64,000 bases of DNA, taken from assembly GCA_946894095.1 (NCBI GenBank), contig OX335655.1, positions 18,910,001 through 18,974,000 on the forward strand. Direction: 5' to 3'. The stretch comes from Incurvaria masculella. Taxonomy: Eukaryota; Arthropoda; Insecta; Lepidoptera; Incurvariidae. A model generated the notes under the pieces. That model was given only the letters and a program-made list of their open reading frames with translations, did not search any database and was not told the origin of the DNA. The position numbers and the translations under genes were made by a program. Of the stretch, positions 45,201 through 60,200 are shown piece after piece (positions within the stretch are counted from its first letter, which is position 1; each line of letters begins with the position of its first letter).

Positions 45201-48200
45201 TACCGGCACTCGTAGCCACGGTCGTCGGAGAGCAGATTTTCTGGCCCATGAACATGTTGGGATCGTTCCTTAGCTGCTGGTTACTCTTATTTTGCAGCAG
45301 ACCCACGATGATGCTGCCCGCGTTCGATGTCGGGATGTTCTTGTCTGTGGTCGGCTTCGGGGGTGCGATATCGGCAGTTGTCGAAGGTTTGATTTCGAAC
45401 TTTGGTGCTAAAATGTTAAGCGATGTCAATAAAAAAATGTGATGCACATCTTTCACCAATTATAAATCATGCACACACAACATGCGGTCATAAGTGAAAT
45501 GACAGCATATTTATCTCAGTAACCATAAAGTTTATATATACAGGATATGATTAGATGCCCCGAAACTCAATTTTGATTTAGTATGCGGATTAAAAAAGTT
45601 TATTCTTTTAATTTTACCACTGTTATCACTGGGTAAAGTCCAATCCATAGATCTCTTTCCGTGATTACAATCATATATCTCACTTGCTATAATAGGAATA
45701 GATATAAATATAATATTTATATAATAGAAAAATAGGATTTTTTTCTGAAACCACAAAACAATTGTGGCGACCTAGCGCCCTCTACAAAGAGCTGCTAGTT
45801 TCACATTCCAATGCAACAAACAGATGCATAGAAGCTAGTAAGCATGGCGGTACAATAGATGGCGCTACCCACTATAACGTCCAACATGTCAAAAACACAA
45901 GAAGTCTATATCGCACTAACGAAGTTTCCCAACGAGTTAACTCATATACAACATTCAAATCACGACTAGGGGAGAGCAGCCGTGAGTCTCAAGACCGGAC
46001 CCACCTTTTCATCTCTACACACAATGCTAAGAAATGCAATATGTTATAAACGCACAGAGTAAAAATCATCAGATGAACCCACCTTCGTTGTTAGCAAACA
46101 GATTCCTGGCGACACTCGCGATGTTGGAAGCCGTGATGGTGACCGTGTTGCCACTACCCGCGACGCACGGTTTCTGTGCCCAGTTCAGAACGTTTGCTTG
46201 CGACGCGGGCGCACCGTTGGGCCACTCCTGCACTATCGCCGCCGGCGGCTGCTTCGTCCCTGGAGTCACTCTGTGGACATCCTTCGGCGCTGGTGGGGCC
46301 ACGTTTCTGTTGATGGGTTCCAGATTTTGGAGCGGCGCTGGTTTTGGGGTGGGTTTCTCCTGTTTTGTCAGCGCACCATTCTGCCCCACAGGTTCTGAAG
46401 AAGGAAACATTAATTTTGCAGGATATTCTAAACGGTTTTTAAAACATAAGTTTTTTTTTTATGTGACTGGACATGGATGGCTAATACCACACCTTCTGTC
46501 ATGGTATTAGCCCAACACACCAAATGGGAACTAGGTGTCATGCCAGGACCTTCCTTATATTGCACGGCTACATTGAACTGGATGGAAAACACGGACAATT
46601 TTGATTGCCGCTTCGACCATCGTTCATCCAATGCGATGGTACCAACCCGGGCGGGATAAACCCTACCACCTAGTATTAAGGAGGAAGGGGACCTACAGTT
46701 TAACGTGGAATCCGAACCACGGCCAGCCTCTCTCAACGGTCGAATGGTCACCCATCCAAGACCAGACCGGACCCAGCGTTGCTTAACTTCGGAGAGCGAT
46801 CGCCGAAGTGTCGCGCCACTGGGCCATTGAGGCTGACAAGTGAATGCATACACTTTCATCAAGACATAAGGTGGGCCTTCCCGCTCGACTTCCCATACAA
46901 ATGTGGAAAGAAGATCACGCCCATATTTCTTGTCCGAAATCCAAAATTTTGCTCAAAATAGCTTTATTTGATCAAACTAGATGTCTGATTACCATTGGCA
47001 TTGTAAAATAGTGGTTGGTTTCAAAGTTATAAGGTCCGAAAGTTCGAATTTATTGCTCGTTTTATACAATAACTTTGGAGGTGAATTACTCAACAATAAA
47101 ATAAAAAAATCTTAAAAAGATTCTTTATCAGACATAACTTGTTTCATGAAGATTTATAATGGTCTTTGTGGTTTATTGGTTTTTGTTAGATTTTCGAATA
47201 CAGCGGTCGTGGATTCATTTTAGCTATAAGTAATTTTGTAATTAAAATTTTCGTAAATCTTACCAAATCAGACACTATGCGCATTGTCTGCTTTGTGGAC
47301 ATGTTGCATCCTCCTCGTCACGGAGCCTGTCTTTTTATTTAAAACAGAGAAGGTCCCAGAGCGGTTTTGTACCAAGCCCGCGAATGAGTAAGTCCAGCCG
47401 AAAAAGGGCCACCTAATACTTTGCAATATTATTGGCACAAGTATATGTGTAAATTTGTGGCCATAATATTTGTAACTTTTTAACTATTGGCTCCAGAATG
47501 TTGGTGCCCGAAAGTATGATATTGACCTGAAATATTTGCTAAGTGTTCATCCATAAAATGACCATCCATGACCTTTTATTATTTATTGTTATCCACAACT
47601 TAGTTTTGTTGCTAGAGCTCCTTGAATTTTGGGTGCCAGGTTTACGGTAGACATTTTCATATTTTTTTTACGGATTCGTAATTCCATCAAATTACCATAA
47701 AATGTCCACCAATTACATTTTTTCACCATCTCATACCTTCGTTGCTAGGCACCTTTGAATTTCCGGCGGCCTTTTTATGCCACTTACATATTTTTTTGGG
47801 TATATTTCAGTATTTTTTTACACTCAATCTGTAAATTATGACATTACTAGCAATGAGTAGAGGAATAGTTTGCTTTGAAGATATGTGCGTCTTGGTCCAT
47901 TTATAATATCTTGATTACCATTGTACATGATTTTAAAATCACCTTTTTTGCATGGGGCCCACTTTAATTTTTAATATTTGTTGTTATAGCGGCCGGACGG
48001 ACGGACGGAGGGACGGACGGACGGACGGACGGACGGACGGACGGATGGACGGACGGATAGCGGAGGCTTAGTAATAGGGTTCCGTGGGCACCCTTTGGAT
48101 ACAGAACCCTAAAATAACAATATGAGTTCGGTATAAAATATTAAAAAGCAACCAAGCCACCGGTATGGCAGTAAATTAGTGATTACCGCGCGCGCCCTCT

Positions 48201-51200
48201 GCTTGCTCGCGGTGGAGTGCGACTTCCGCGCTGCGCTCGCGCGACTCGCGCTGCAGTCGCTCGTGCGCCGCCGCCATGCTCGCCAGGTGGCGCTCCATCT
48301 GCCGACCAAGCATTCGATAATCTACTAATAACATTATTTCAAATCTATAATATAAAATTATAATATAAAAGTTTATAATAATAATAAAAAGAAATGCACT
48401 TTTGTCTTGGATAGTTTGTCATTGATGATTATTTACAAAATGCTTATTCGCTTCACAATTTTCACAAAATAAATTAAAATCTTAAATTGAATGAAAAATG
48501 CTGTTCCAAAATACAACGAAATAAACCACTGAATAATAGGGTTCCAGAATATAGATTCAATTCTGTTCTCTCTAATGGCATCAGACTATGTGTTCCCACC
48601 CCCTTTCATGCACCACGTTCTTTCTCTTTCGGAGTTGGATAAGTGAAATTCGTCAGGAATTCGAGCTGTACCATGGTTTTTTTGTTTTCCATCCAAGTTC
48701 ATGACTGCATTATGCATCCATGTCTGGTTACATAAAAAAAATTAGGAATGGGAAAAAAAACTCAAAGTTTTTGTTGGTGTCGCATGAGCGACCTCACCTT
48801 AACATCGTCAAAACTTTCATTCAGATGAAAGAAAGTACTCCACAATGCAGGTAGAATAAGGTTTAGAGGAAAAGAAGTTTATTTGTCTTCAAATATATTT
48901 AAATGTCATTGACCATCACAAAATGTGAAACGAAATATTATAGGTTATGTTTTTGTGATATTTTCTTTCCCACGACTTCTTTTGATTAGCATAATTAAGA
49001 ACAATTTATTTTTGGAATAACTTGGACCTATTTAGGTGGCAGGTAGAGATATTCTCGCAGCGCACGAGCGCGGCAGATGCCTCCTTGACAACGGGCTGAA
49101 TGATTAGCTCGAAACGTCGGAGAATATCTCTACCTGCCGCGTGAAAAGCCGTAACATTTTTCAAACATGTCTAGCGACCTCGGTAACCTCAAAAGTATCA
49201 TAACTTGGACCTAATTCAGTCATTTCAATTACATGGAGTAAATAAAATTTTCAAATCTATTCTGTTTGATTTTGTATGGTATCTGACAGCTTTGTAGGTG
49301 AGCTCGCCTAGATGCCACATGTCGTGATAAATGAGCAGATTTCTTCCCCATTCCACCGATGGCCTTGGCAAAAACCAACAGCGATTACAAGTATTCAGTA
49401 TTCATTATATTTTATTGACAAAAATGTAACATTTTGATACAAGATATTAAAAGCTTAAGCTAAGGCCAATAATAATAATAATGCTTGAAGTTATACTAGT
49501 ATCTATTTATAGGGTCGGTATATCGGGTCAGCTATATGGAATCGACTTCCTGCCGAAGTTTTTCCCCCAAAGTACAAACTGGGGTCCTTCAAACAGGGTG
49601 AAGAAGCACCTGGCCGGCTGGCATGGTTTTCGCAGCCCCTGTGAAAATCCGAAAGCCCATGGGCGCCGTCAGGCGCCTTTTTAGTGAGGTCCTGGCGTGC
49701 GCCATATGCCGCAATTAACATAAAAAAAAAGATTTTGGCGTCTTAATAGTAACTTATATTTAATTACTGAGTGTGTCTGTTTTGTATAAAATATGTGCAA
49801 ATGCCCGTACCACTATATTGAAGGGCTTGACCCGCGTCGTCTTGTGGTTGACGAGCATGTCGCGCAGCGCCTCGAGCTTGTGCGCGGAGAGCTTGCCCCC
49901 CGCGCCCGCCGCGCCCCCCTGCACGCCCCCCGCCGCGCCGCGCTCCAGCCGCATCGCGAGCACGCCGCGCGAGAGCGCCGACAGCGGGTCCCTGCGCGGA
50001 GCCCTCGCCGTCACTCACCGAGATTCAGTAATGAGTATTCCTCAAGGACAAATCCCAGAAATCATTTTTCCAAACAGAAAGTCATAATTGCCAAAACAGT
50101 TAATGGGTTCAACAATTTAATAGACAAATATAAATTCAGCAATGAACCATAAATAAATAAACAGAAAACAAAAACAAAAAAAATCTTAAAAAAAAAAACA
50201 AGTGCACTCAGTAGTTCTAATACTTGATATGCACGCATCAGTTTATAGCTGCTAGTGTTATAAACCAAATAATAATAAATAATAATAGCATAGGCTTAGA
50301 ATGTAAATGCATACAGAGTCAACTGACGGATGACACAAAAATCGTTTCATACAAAATGTACTGAAATTGGTATTTTAACTCAAAACAAAATTGTAAATCC
50401 ATGTGCAGCTTCAATATAACTATATAAATTTATGTTTTAAGTTTTACTTTGAATGATTGGGGAAAAGTTAAGAAATTTGCTCGACAAAGAATCAGTGGGT
50501 CACCCCTTATTTACAATCAAAAAAGGTTTTTTTTCCGGGTTTTTTTACTCCCGTTCACTAAATAATCTATAAATGCACAGGTCACCATGCTTTCTTTAAT
50601 GAAAACTAGAGAAATCGTAAAGATTTCACAAAAAAAAACTTTAACATTCCATGAGCGCAACTCCAATGTATTGATAATTATTTCAGAAGTTTTCTCATCG
50701 GGCAGATGTGTTCCATCCCCCTCTAACTCACGATAGTGGTACCTGAGTTGCTGTCTCACTACCACGCTTTAATGGTCTTGTAAGCACAGCGCGCTATGGT
50801 CCATGGTAGGTGTGGTGCATGGCGAGTCACATAAAGAAATGGATGTGTTTACTGTCAAAAGGAGAATGCCCAAATCCAGGCCCCTTAGAAATAATTTGTG
50901 TCTTTAATTGACACATATTGGATAATTTATATTTATTATTTAAACATATTTAAAATATCTGAATCCCCATTTTTCACGCCTGGTTACTCGTTAAATAATC
51001 AAAACGAATCATTCTCAATGACTTCTTTTCCTACTAACAATATGAATAAGACAATGACAGAGCATCACATAGTACTTCCATTGTCACAAAACGTGTTCGG
51101 GTAGCCTGCTCCATGCCATTCCGTCCGGCAAGGGAGAAAAGAAAGGCGTAAATACGTATGTAAAATTATCCCTCAGACCAATGTGAAGGATTGTTGCTTT

Positions 51201-54200
51201 TGAAATATCAAAAATATATTTTTAGCATTTTGATCTGTGCTCATCTCTCTGGTGTCTCTAAAACATTCATAACCTCAAAACCGCTTTTTGTCAATAACTT
51301 TAAAATGGTAATGAATTTGCTCTTCAAAAACGCGAAACATATATGGTGCAACGCATTTTGACAATAACTTTAAAATGGATGAATTTAGACTTCAAAATTC
51401 ATAAATCGAAAAGTTAAATTATTTTCTAAATTATAACACTGGTTTAAAAGATAGACACTCAAATTTAGGGGGGGCTCCAAAATGTATGGTGCAACACATT
51501 TTGTCAATAACTTTAAAATGGCAATTAATTTAGTCTTCAAAATTCATAACTCGAAAAGTTAAATTATTTTCTATATTATAACACTGGTTTGAAAGATAGA
51601 CACTAAATTTTTGAGGGGCCAATGGGCATTCTCCTTTGTCGACGGTCCCTCGAGCTCGAAGGGAGCAATGCACCAACTTGTCGAAGCCCTTGAGCAGTGT
51701 GCCGGCGGGGCCGCCGCTCGCGTCCTGCAGCGCCGCCCGCAGCGCGCGCACCGCCGCCTGCTGGCGCGTCAGGATCTCCTGCTGCTTCACGAGCGGCTGG
51801 TACACGGCGTCGAGCGCCGGCGTCGCCATGTACTCGCCGCGGCCCCGCCTACACGCGCAACATTACTTCAGAAACAATCAATAATCCAAGGAATGTGACA
51901 AGTATGTATGATGATAAATCTTACGGAGTTGAGCGGGATGGCCCACCTTAATAGTATTTAACTTAACTAAAAACACAATAATTTTAGTAGAAGTGCACTC
52001 AGAATATCAAAATTTAAAGTACACGCATCAGCTTAAAGCTGCTAGTGTTTACTATCAATAATAATAATAATAATAGTCACAAAAATAAAACAAGCGATGG
52101 GGAAGTAATTTCCAGCAAAATTCAAAAGAATAACGACCAACAACGGCGAACTCAAAACGGAGGGCTCTCCTGCGCCTCATCAAACCGGACGGCTGCTGTG
52201 CTGGTTGGTATTCGTTTTATATGTATCATTCGGTTTGGTCGAGTGCGGTCCAATACAGTCCACTGCTTGGCGGCAACATAATTTTGGTTTAATGTGACAA
52301 TTCACATAATTAATGTGAAAATAAAGATACACATAATAATAATAATTAGTCCACACGGCGGGGTCGCGAGTAACGAGAACTCACCGGCCGCCGCGGTGGA
52401 TGCGAGCGTACACCTCGCCCCACTTGTGGTGCACGATGCGCTCGGCCTGCAGCAGCGCCGCCTGCACGGCCTGCAGCCGCCGCCGCACCGACTCGAGCGA
52501 GCGCGCGCACGCCGGCTCGACGCGTCGCCGCGCCTCCGCCCCGCTGCTGCCGGTGGTGACGTAACGGTTACATTAATATGAGTTTCAGTGATAGCGACGT
52601 TTGAAGCGTTGTAATCAGATTTTGAAAGTAATCCGACCAAGTTTTTGGTCGTGACATTCGTCGAAGCAGGATTTGAGGGTATCCATAGGTCGCAATCATG
52701 AAAACATTTTAAAAAAATAGGTTGAGGTTATTTATATGACACTCATTACCCCAACATGTTTGCCTGTTATAATGTGGCCATGTTTAAAAATATATTAAAT
52801 TCATCTTCGGTTTTTGTTTGCGAACGCACAATTGGAAATCACATTTCATTGTTATTTAAATTTCAGTTTATATAGAATTTTTTCAAATTTTGTTTTTCCT
52901 TAAATTGTTTTCATACATTAGGTAAGTACTGAATGGTTGCACAATTATGCATGCGGTGTGCACAATTTTATTGGAATGTTACCTAGTATATGTTTTGTGT
53001 GATGCTAATTATCGTTCTTTTATGGACCGTGTGCCGTGTATTTACCGTGTTCTTTTTGTGTACCAAATCAATAAATTAATTAATTAATTATTTGTTCTTA
53101 CCATAAACTCGAAATTAATGCACTCAAAACGGGTATGAACTCGGATCGTAATGGCACACAGACTTCTCTCTGGACGTATCCCACTAAACACATTTTTATT
53201 TCTTATGAAAAAAAGGAAAGTCCCAATGTTGTCAACATTGCACAAAAGAAGACCTATATTATATTTTATTAGAATGTTAACGGAATGGGCACCTTCGAAG
53301 AAGATTACAACTATAGTAGTAAGTACTGAAAACTGACAGGATTAACCTCTTCTTTAAAATGCATAGTGTGTTATGTCAACCGAATAGTAAGGATTTTATT
53401 AGGTTAGGTTTTGTAAAAGAGTCTTTATCTTTAAGGGATTCTTAGGAGGTAGGCTCTTTATATTTGTTTTCTTGGTATTATGTTTTAAAGGCACTATGGG
53501 ACGTTCTTTAATTTATGTGTCCTTGCTTGACGATTCTAAACAATTTACGAATATACATAGTGCAAGGCTGGACTTGAACCGGCAAACACACCCTTTAATT
53601 GTATTGCGTCTAACAATTTCGCCACCGGCTTCATTTCGAATTCTCCTACAGTGCCAGCAATCAATGCCTCTTAACACAGTGATTAAGATAATATATTCAT
53701 CGTCTTCCTTCAAGGTGGATCCTACATAGATATCACCTTCGTTTGATTAACTGATGTACTTTCTCTGTAAGAAAAAGTAAATTTACCAATCCATAATCTA
53801 TGATGTAAACCTTAATATTTGTTGGGGACCTGTTGGGGTTTTCTAAAAAGTTTTATTTATTGCCAAGAGAAATCCGAAGAGAAATCAAAGCTCTAGAATC
53901 GAAGAAAGCACCAGGGTTTGACCTGATCACATCAAAATTACTTAAGGAACTCCCGAAAAAGGCGATTGTTTTTCTGACCATTCTGTTCAATGGTATAATC
54001 AGAACTTCAACTTACCCAGACATTTGGAAAATTTCACAAACTATCATGATCCCAAAGCAAGGAAAGCCGGCTAATGAAGTGTCCTCATATAGACCAATTA
54101 GTTTACTACCCATACTAAGCAAACTTTTTGAAAAAATTCTGCAGAAAAGGATAAACGATGTTATACATGAAAGAGAAATCATTCCAAACCACCAGTTTGG

Positions 54201-57200
54201 CTTCAGAACAAAGCACTCTACCATTGAACAGGTCCACAGAGTCTGCCAAAAGATAAGAAGATCCCTGGAATTAAAACAGTATTGTTCAGCTGCCTTTTTG
54301 GATATTCAACAGGCTTTTGACAAAGTATGGCATAAAGGACTCTTGATGAAACTCAAAACTAGCATGCCACACACGATCTACACCATTATTGAATCCTATC
54401 TATCCAATAGATTCTTCCAGGTCAAACAAGGTGATGCTCGTTCCAAGTTCTACAACTGTGTAGCAGGCGTGCCACAAGGCTCTGTCCTAGGACCTCTGCT
54501 CTACTCGTTATTTACTGCTGATTTTCCAACTACGGAATGTGTCCTGACAGCAACATTCGCTGATGATGTCGCTCTGCTAGCAAGCAACGGGAGCCCCGCT
54601 AGGGCCTCTCAAGAACTCCAGAATGAGCTAAATCTGGTTAAGCAATGGCTAAAAGACTGGAAAATCAAAGCAAGTGCAACCAAGTCAACTCATATCACGT
54701 TTTCGCTGGGAAATAGTAGCTGCCCCCCTGTCAAACTTGGTGAAGATTATCTGCCTCACAAGGTGTCAGTCAAGTACCTTGGTATGCATCTCGATAGACG
54801 TTTGATCTGGAGAGAACATATTACAAAGAAGAGAGACGAATTGAACATCCGCTATAAAAAAATCACCTGGCTCCTTGGCAGAGGCTCCAGTCTGAGTCTA
54901 GAGAACAAGCTGCTCATTTACAAGGCCATTCTCAAACCCATATGGACATATGGTATTCAGCTGTGGGGTACCGCCAGCAATTCTAACATCGAAATTCTGC
55001 AAAGGTTTCAAAATAACGTGCTCAAGCAGATAGCCAAAGCTCCCTGGTTCACTCGGACTACTGAAATACACGAACATCTTGAGATTCCTACGGTGAAGGA
55101 TGAAATAAGAATGGTCTCTACCAAATACAAAACCCGACTTAATAACCATGTCAACGTACTTGCATCAAACCTACTAATCCCAGATCACAAGCAACGACGA
55201 CTTAAAAGATATGACATACTGGATCTTGACAACCGGTTCTGATTGATCTAAGTATGGAGGAAGGTCTAATGTTATTGGACATGTTTGACCTACAAAACCA
55301 CGCACACTCAAGAGATCTGATTATAGTCTGAAGACTGATCGCAGATGGACGTACCATTAAAAAAAAAAAAAAATATTTATTTTAGACAGGCAGCCTAAGC
55401 TGATATGTCTAAATCTTATTTTTCATTAGTTTAAGTTGATCGTGTTTTGTTTGCATGTGGAAAGTTATTTAGGTAGGATTTGGTAAGGGTCGCCTTGATA
55501 AAGTCCAAAAAGCATAGGGTCCAAAACCCAGAACGTCCAAAAGTATGTATTTTTCGTGTGTATTATAAAATGCATATAATCTAATCTAATCTAACGTAAC
55601 CTAACCCAATTAAAAATATTCGAATTCGTAAGTATTTTGGACTGTATGGGTTTTGGGCATTGTGCTTTTTGGACTTTATGATGCGTCCTCTTTGGTAACA
55701 CATTAATTTATATGTTAATGATTTTTTAGTCAATTGCCAATTGTGATATAAATAAACTGGTTCTTTGTTTAATTTTCTTTTCAAATGAGTGTCACGATTT
55801 TTTAATTGATTGGTGGAGTTAAGAGTTGAGTTGGATAGATAATTGCGTCTTCGGGGAGCTTTTTTCATATCTCTGCAATTCTATTTGTAAAGAAATGTTT
55901 GCGGGTATTGTTGTTATGTTCCTTGCAGTTGAGTTGATCCAAAGTTGCAGTTTTATGCAAAAAATATGTGCGCGCGAGCGACTTGACGTACCCGGGCTCG
56001 CTCCGCGCGTCGGCGAGCAGCGCGCACGTCTTCACGACGTCCAGCTTCATCTCGACGACGGCAGCGCCGAGCGACTCCAGCGAGCACTCCCTCTCGACGC
56101 TGGCGGCGCTCGTCTCGCGCAGCCGCTCCGACAGCGCGCGCGCCTCGCCCATGTTGAGCTGCCGGCGCGGGCGGTCACCATGAGAACCGTAGAAAAAAAG
56201 GGAGGAGGTATGACATTGAGCCTGCTATGGGAACCGCTGTCTCCAATACCTAACAATCCAATTTTAACGTACATGCAACCAACATAGTCGCAGAAATATT
56301 GGAGGATTGTGTGGGTGGGAACCACTGAAGATAAAGGTAGGAGAAGTGGCATGCGTTAGATATCGCATCTCAACGCATGGGAATTCGGCGACGCGTCGTC
56401 TCCACACAGTGCGAAACACAGCCATCGCGCGCGAATGTGCTCTAAAATAGCATAACAGCAACCCTCCAATACGTCTGCGCCTATGTTTGCATTTGGTAGT
56501 TTTTGAAAATTGGAGACAGCGGGTCCACTGCATACAAGGCGCGCTCGATGTCATATCACCTCCCTTTTTATCTATGGTGGGAACTGACTTGTTGGCTAGG
56601 GACTGAGCCTTTATTACGAGTTACAGATCACTTATCTAAATATCGCTGAGCGCAGGTTTACACCATTGAATTGAGGCAATCTGCCGACGTACCAAAGTAG
56701 TCGATATTGGACACCGGGTGGCTAAGCTCAAATGGCAGTGAGCTGGTCACGTCAGCCGCAGAGACGACGACCGTTGTAGTAACCGCATCCTGCACTAGCG
56801 GCCGTGGACAGGAAGCAGTGGTTCCGTACATAAAACTATGCCACGGTTTAATTTCAAGGTTATAGGTTGTTGACCAAATTAACTGAGTTAATATGAATAG
56901 CTACCTTGAAATGGATGTAAAATACGGACAATGTGATTGCCTGTGATTCGCGAGTAAACATAACTTCTAAGTGATAGCTTGGCATAGTTTTGTGTGGCGC
57001 CATCTGGTGGTAAAGCTTTGCGCCGTGCACCGCATTCTGCAATTTACGCCTTTCGGTACGGAGGGCTAGTCCGGCCCACCTGCATATCGACGTCGCGCGC
57101 GCGCCGCAGAAACTCGTGCAGCTCCGCCTGGAAGCCGTTCACCAGCTCCACCAGCACCGACGTCATCTCCTCGCTCGCGCGCGCCGACGCCGCGCGCAGC

Positions 57201-60200
57201 TCCGCCGACCTGTGCGCCGCGCCCGCCTTGCCGGGCGGCGGCGACTCTGCTGGCGGCTGACTCCTCGGCGCCTGTATCGGGAAGATCAACCTAACTTAAC
57301 ATGTTCGTTGAAAAAAGCAACTAAAAGGAAAATGAACAAGGATGTTTGCCTCGGTTTTTTTATGTTAATCGCTCTATATGGCGTACGCCAGGACTTCGCA
57401 AGTACCTCACGACGCCCATGGGCTTTTGAACTTTCACAGGGGCTGCGAAAACCATACTAGCCGCCCAGGTGCTACTTCACACCATGGTTGAAGGACCAAA
57501 CGTTGTACTTTGAAGGAAATATTTCGTCCAGGGTGTAGATTCCATAGTTCACCGCCCTATAAAGGATCTATAGGATCGGTTGGTTCTTATTTTCAAAATT
57601 AAGACAGTAAATGGGTGCGGTGTGCATTCCCTACACGTTCTGTGTTGAGTAATGGTGGAAAGGTGAAGGGACAACGCTATGCAACTCCGACGAGAATTCT
57701 CCATAATAGAGACGATAGAACACTAAGAGAGAATAATAATAATAATAACGTTTATTGCACGATAAAGTGTACAAAAGGTAGAGCTTAATGCCTAAAGTCA
57801 TTTTCTTACAGCCTACCTTACAATATTGAGAACAGAAAAGGGTAGGCGCAAATAACAAGAGAAAAAAAACCTACATCCCTTTGGAGTTGAGGGATACCTC
57901 GGTGGTTGGTGCATTTCTTAGTCGCCGCGGTGAACTGACTGCCAGTCAGCTGCTTCAAAGTAGAGCCTCACCAGAGGCCCTTCATGGCGAGTCGATCAAT
58001 TCAACACGACTACCCAACTTATTCAGTGAACGAGTCAGCCCATTGCCATATTGCCCTGGGCGGCCCTTTCTATATGCTCGAAAACGAGAGACATCATCTT
58101 CAATATGTGACTGCCGAGAACAGAGTCAAATTGTGTGCGACACAGAATATGCCACCAGATTACAGAACGTGATGGCTAGGATTCATACCACCACCTGGCA
58201 CCAAAGACGACTTTGGTGATGACAGCAAAATAATTCGAAGTTCTCATATCTTTGCGATTTGAACAGTTCGTGGTCTAGGGGCTAGAGGATCTGCCTTTCA
58301 TCCGAGAGGTCTGGGTTCAAATCCTCGCCTGGTCATGCTCCACTTTATTTCTCTTTCTGAGTTGATTAAGTGCATTTCGTTAGGAATACGAGCTGTTCCA
58401 TGGTTCGGAACACATGTAAAACTGTAGGTCCCTCTTCCCTACTATGTGGTAGGGTTAATCCCGCCCGGGTTAGTACCACCGCATTGAATGAAACTATGGT
58501 TGAAGCGGCAATGAAAAATTGTCCGTGTTTTCGATCCAGTTCAATGTAGCCGTGCTCATAAAGGGAAGGTCCTAGCATGGCACCTAATTCCTTCGGGAAT
58601 GTGGTTTTTTGGGCTAATATCATAACGGTAGTTGTGTGGTATTAGCCATCTATGTCAGGTTGCACAAAAAAAAAAACAAAAAAAAAAAAAAAAAAACATA
58701 CAGACGACTTGATAACCTCCTCCTTCTTTTGAAGTCGGTTAAAAATAAAAAAAACCGTATGAAGGGGATAATCAAGGACAGATTTTCTGGTTTAGGTGAA
58801 TATGTTTACTAATCATTACACTTACCGCGGCCGGCTGGACGGCTGGTTGCGGTTTCGACTGTGGCTGCGGAACCAAGTCCGGCGGGGGCTTCGGTTCACC
58901 TGAATACCACAAACAAGCACATGTTACTCTTAGCGTGTGCTTCTTCAATGCGTTGATCGAATCGGCGGATCAATCAAATTGCGACATGACTACCAGAAGT
59001 TGAATAAATTTATGAAATGAAATGAAATGAAAAAACAGATCTTTTTAAATGTTGTTAGATGCAATTGAGGTAAAGTTCAAATACTTCTCCTATTAACGAC
59101 ACGGAGCCTATAGCAACTAGCACATTTTGTTAGTTTTATGGAAAATCATTTAAAAGAAAGCCTCTCCGAATGAACGGACGAATGACAAAACATTCAAATG
59201 GACAAAATGTTTGAAAATATGTAGTTTGCATAACGACTATAAATATGATAGTCAATATTCTTTATTAAATTTTCAGCGTTCTGTTATAAGCATTTTTAAT
59301 ATGTACATAAAGGCCGTGCAAAACAGCAAAATAAAATTATGTTCAATCAGAATTTTAAAAGTCAGATTTGAATTTAAAAATCGCCCCTAAAAGCCTAACC
59401 AGCCTTGTCTCTGGAACTCCGGCGCTGCCAGAACTAATATGAGCTTCAAGAATAACGTACCAGGGTGCAAAATAGTTTGTGGTGTGGATTTTTTACTTTT
59501 TGCAATGAATTCTACTACATATACTATATACTATGCACTAAACAGAATTAACGTCAATATTAATAAGTGTCAACAAATTTCATTTACTCGGAGTCAAAAC
59601 CTGTAATATTCAATTACACAATACAAACTGTCCATATCTAAAGTCATACAGTCAAAGACCTAGGGATCCTTCTAGATTCAAAACTATCTTTTATAGAAAA
59701 TTTAGATGCAGTTACTACCAAGGCATCCAAAAACCTCGGATTTGTGATGAGAATAGGTAAGCCTTTTTCAAACATTGAATGTTTAAAAGTGATGTTTTTT
59801 GCGTACGTTCGTAGTGTACTTGAGTATGGCTCATCTATATGGTCCACTCAATATACAACTCATATGTCGCAAATTGAACGTCTGCAAAGTAAATTCGTGA
59901 AATTCCTAAATTTTAAATGCAAACTTAAGTTCGATTCTTATTTAAATAGCTGCAATCATTATGATATTTTAACATAAGAAGAAAGGTTAGTACTGGATAT
60001 GGCATTTTTATATGACTTAGTAAACAGTGGAGTGGACTGCCCGGAACTTGTTGGAGAGATTGGTTACAATGCACCAGCACGGCGCACACGGCACACTCAA
60101 CTGTTTTATATACCGTTACATCGGACAAATTACACTTACAACTCAGTATGCACACGGATCGTTAACACCTATAATAACATGTTCAACAATGTAGACCCTT

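Noticed and set aside
49764..50018. 84-codon frame starting MSDGEGSAQGP on the minus strand
   Set aside because: It is the wrong frame of Nup214 exon 8; only the KLEALRDMLVNHK frame matches the family and the phases.
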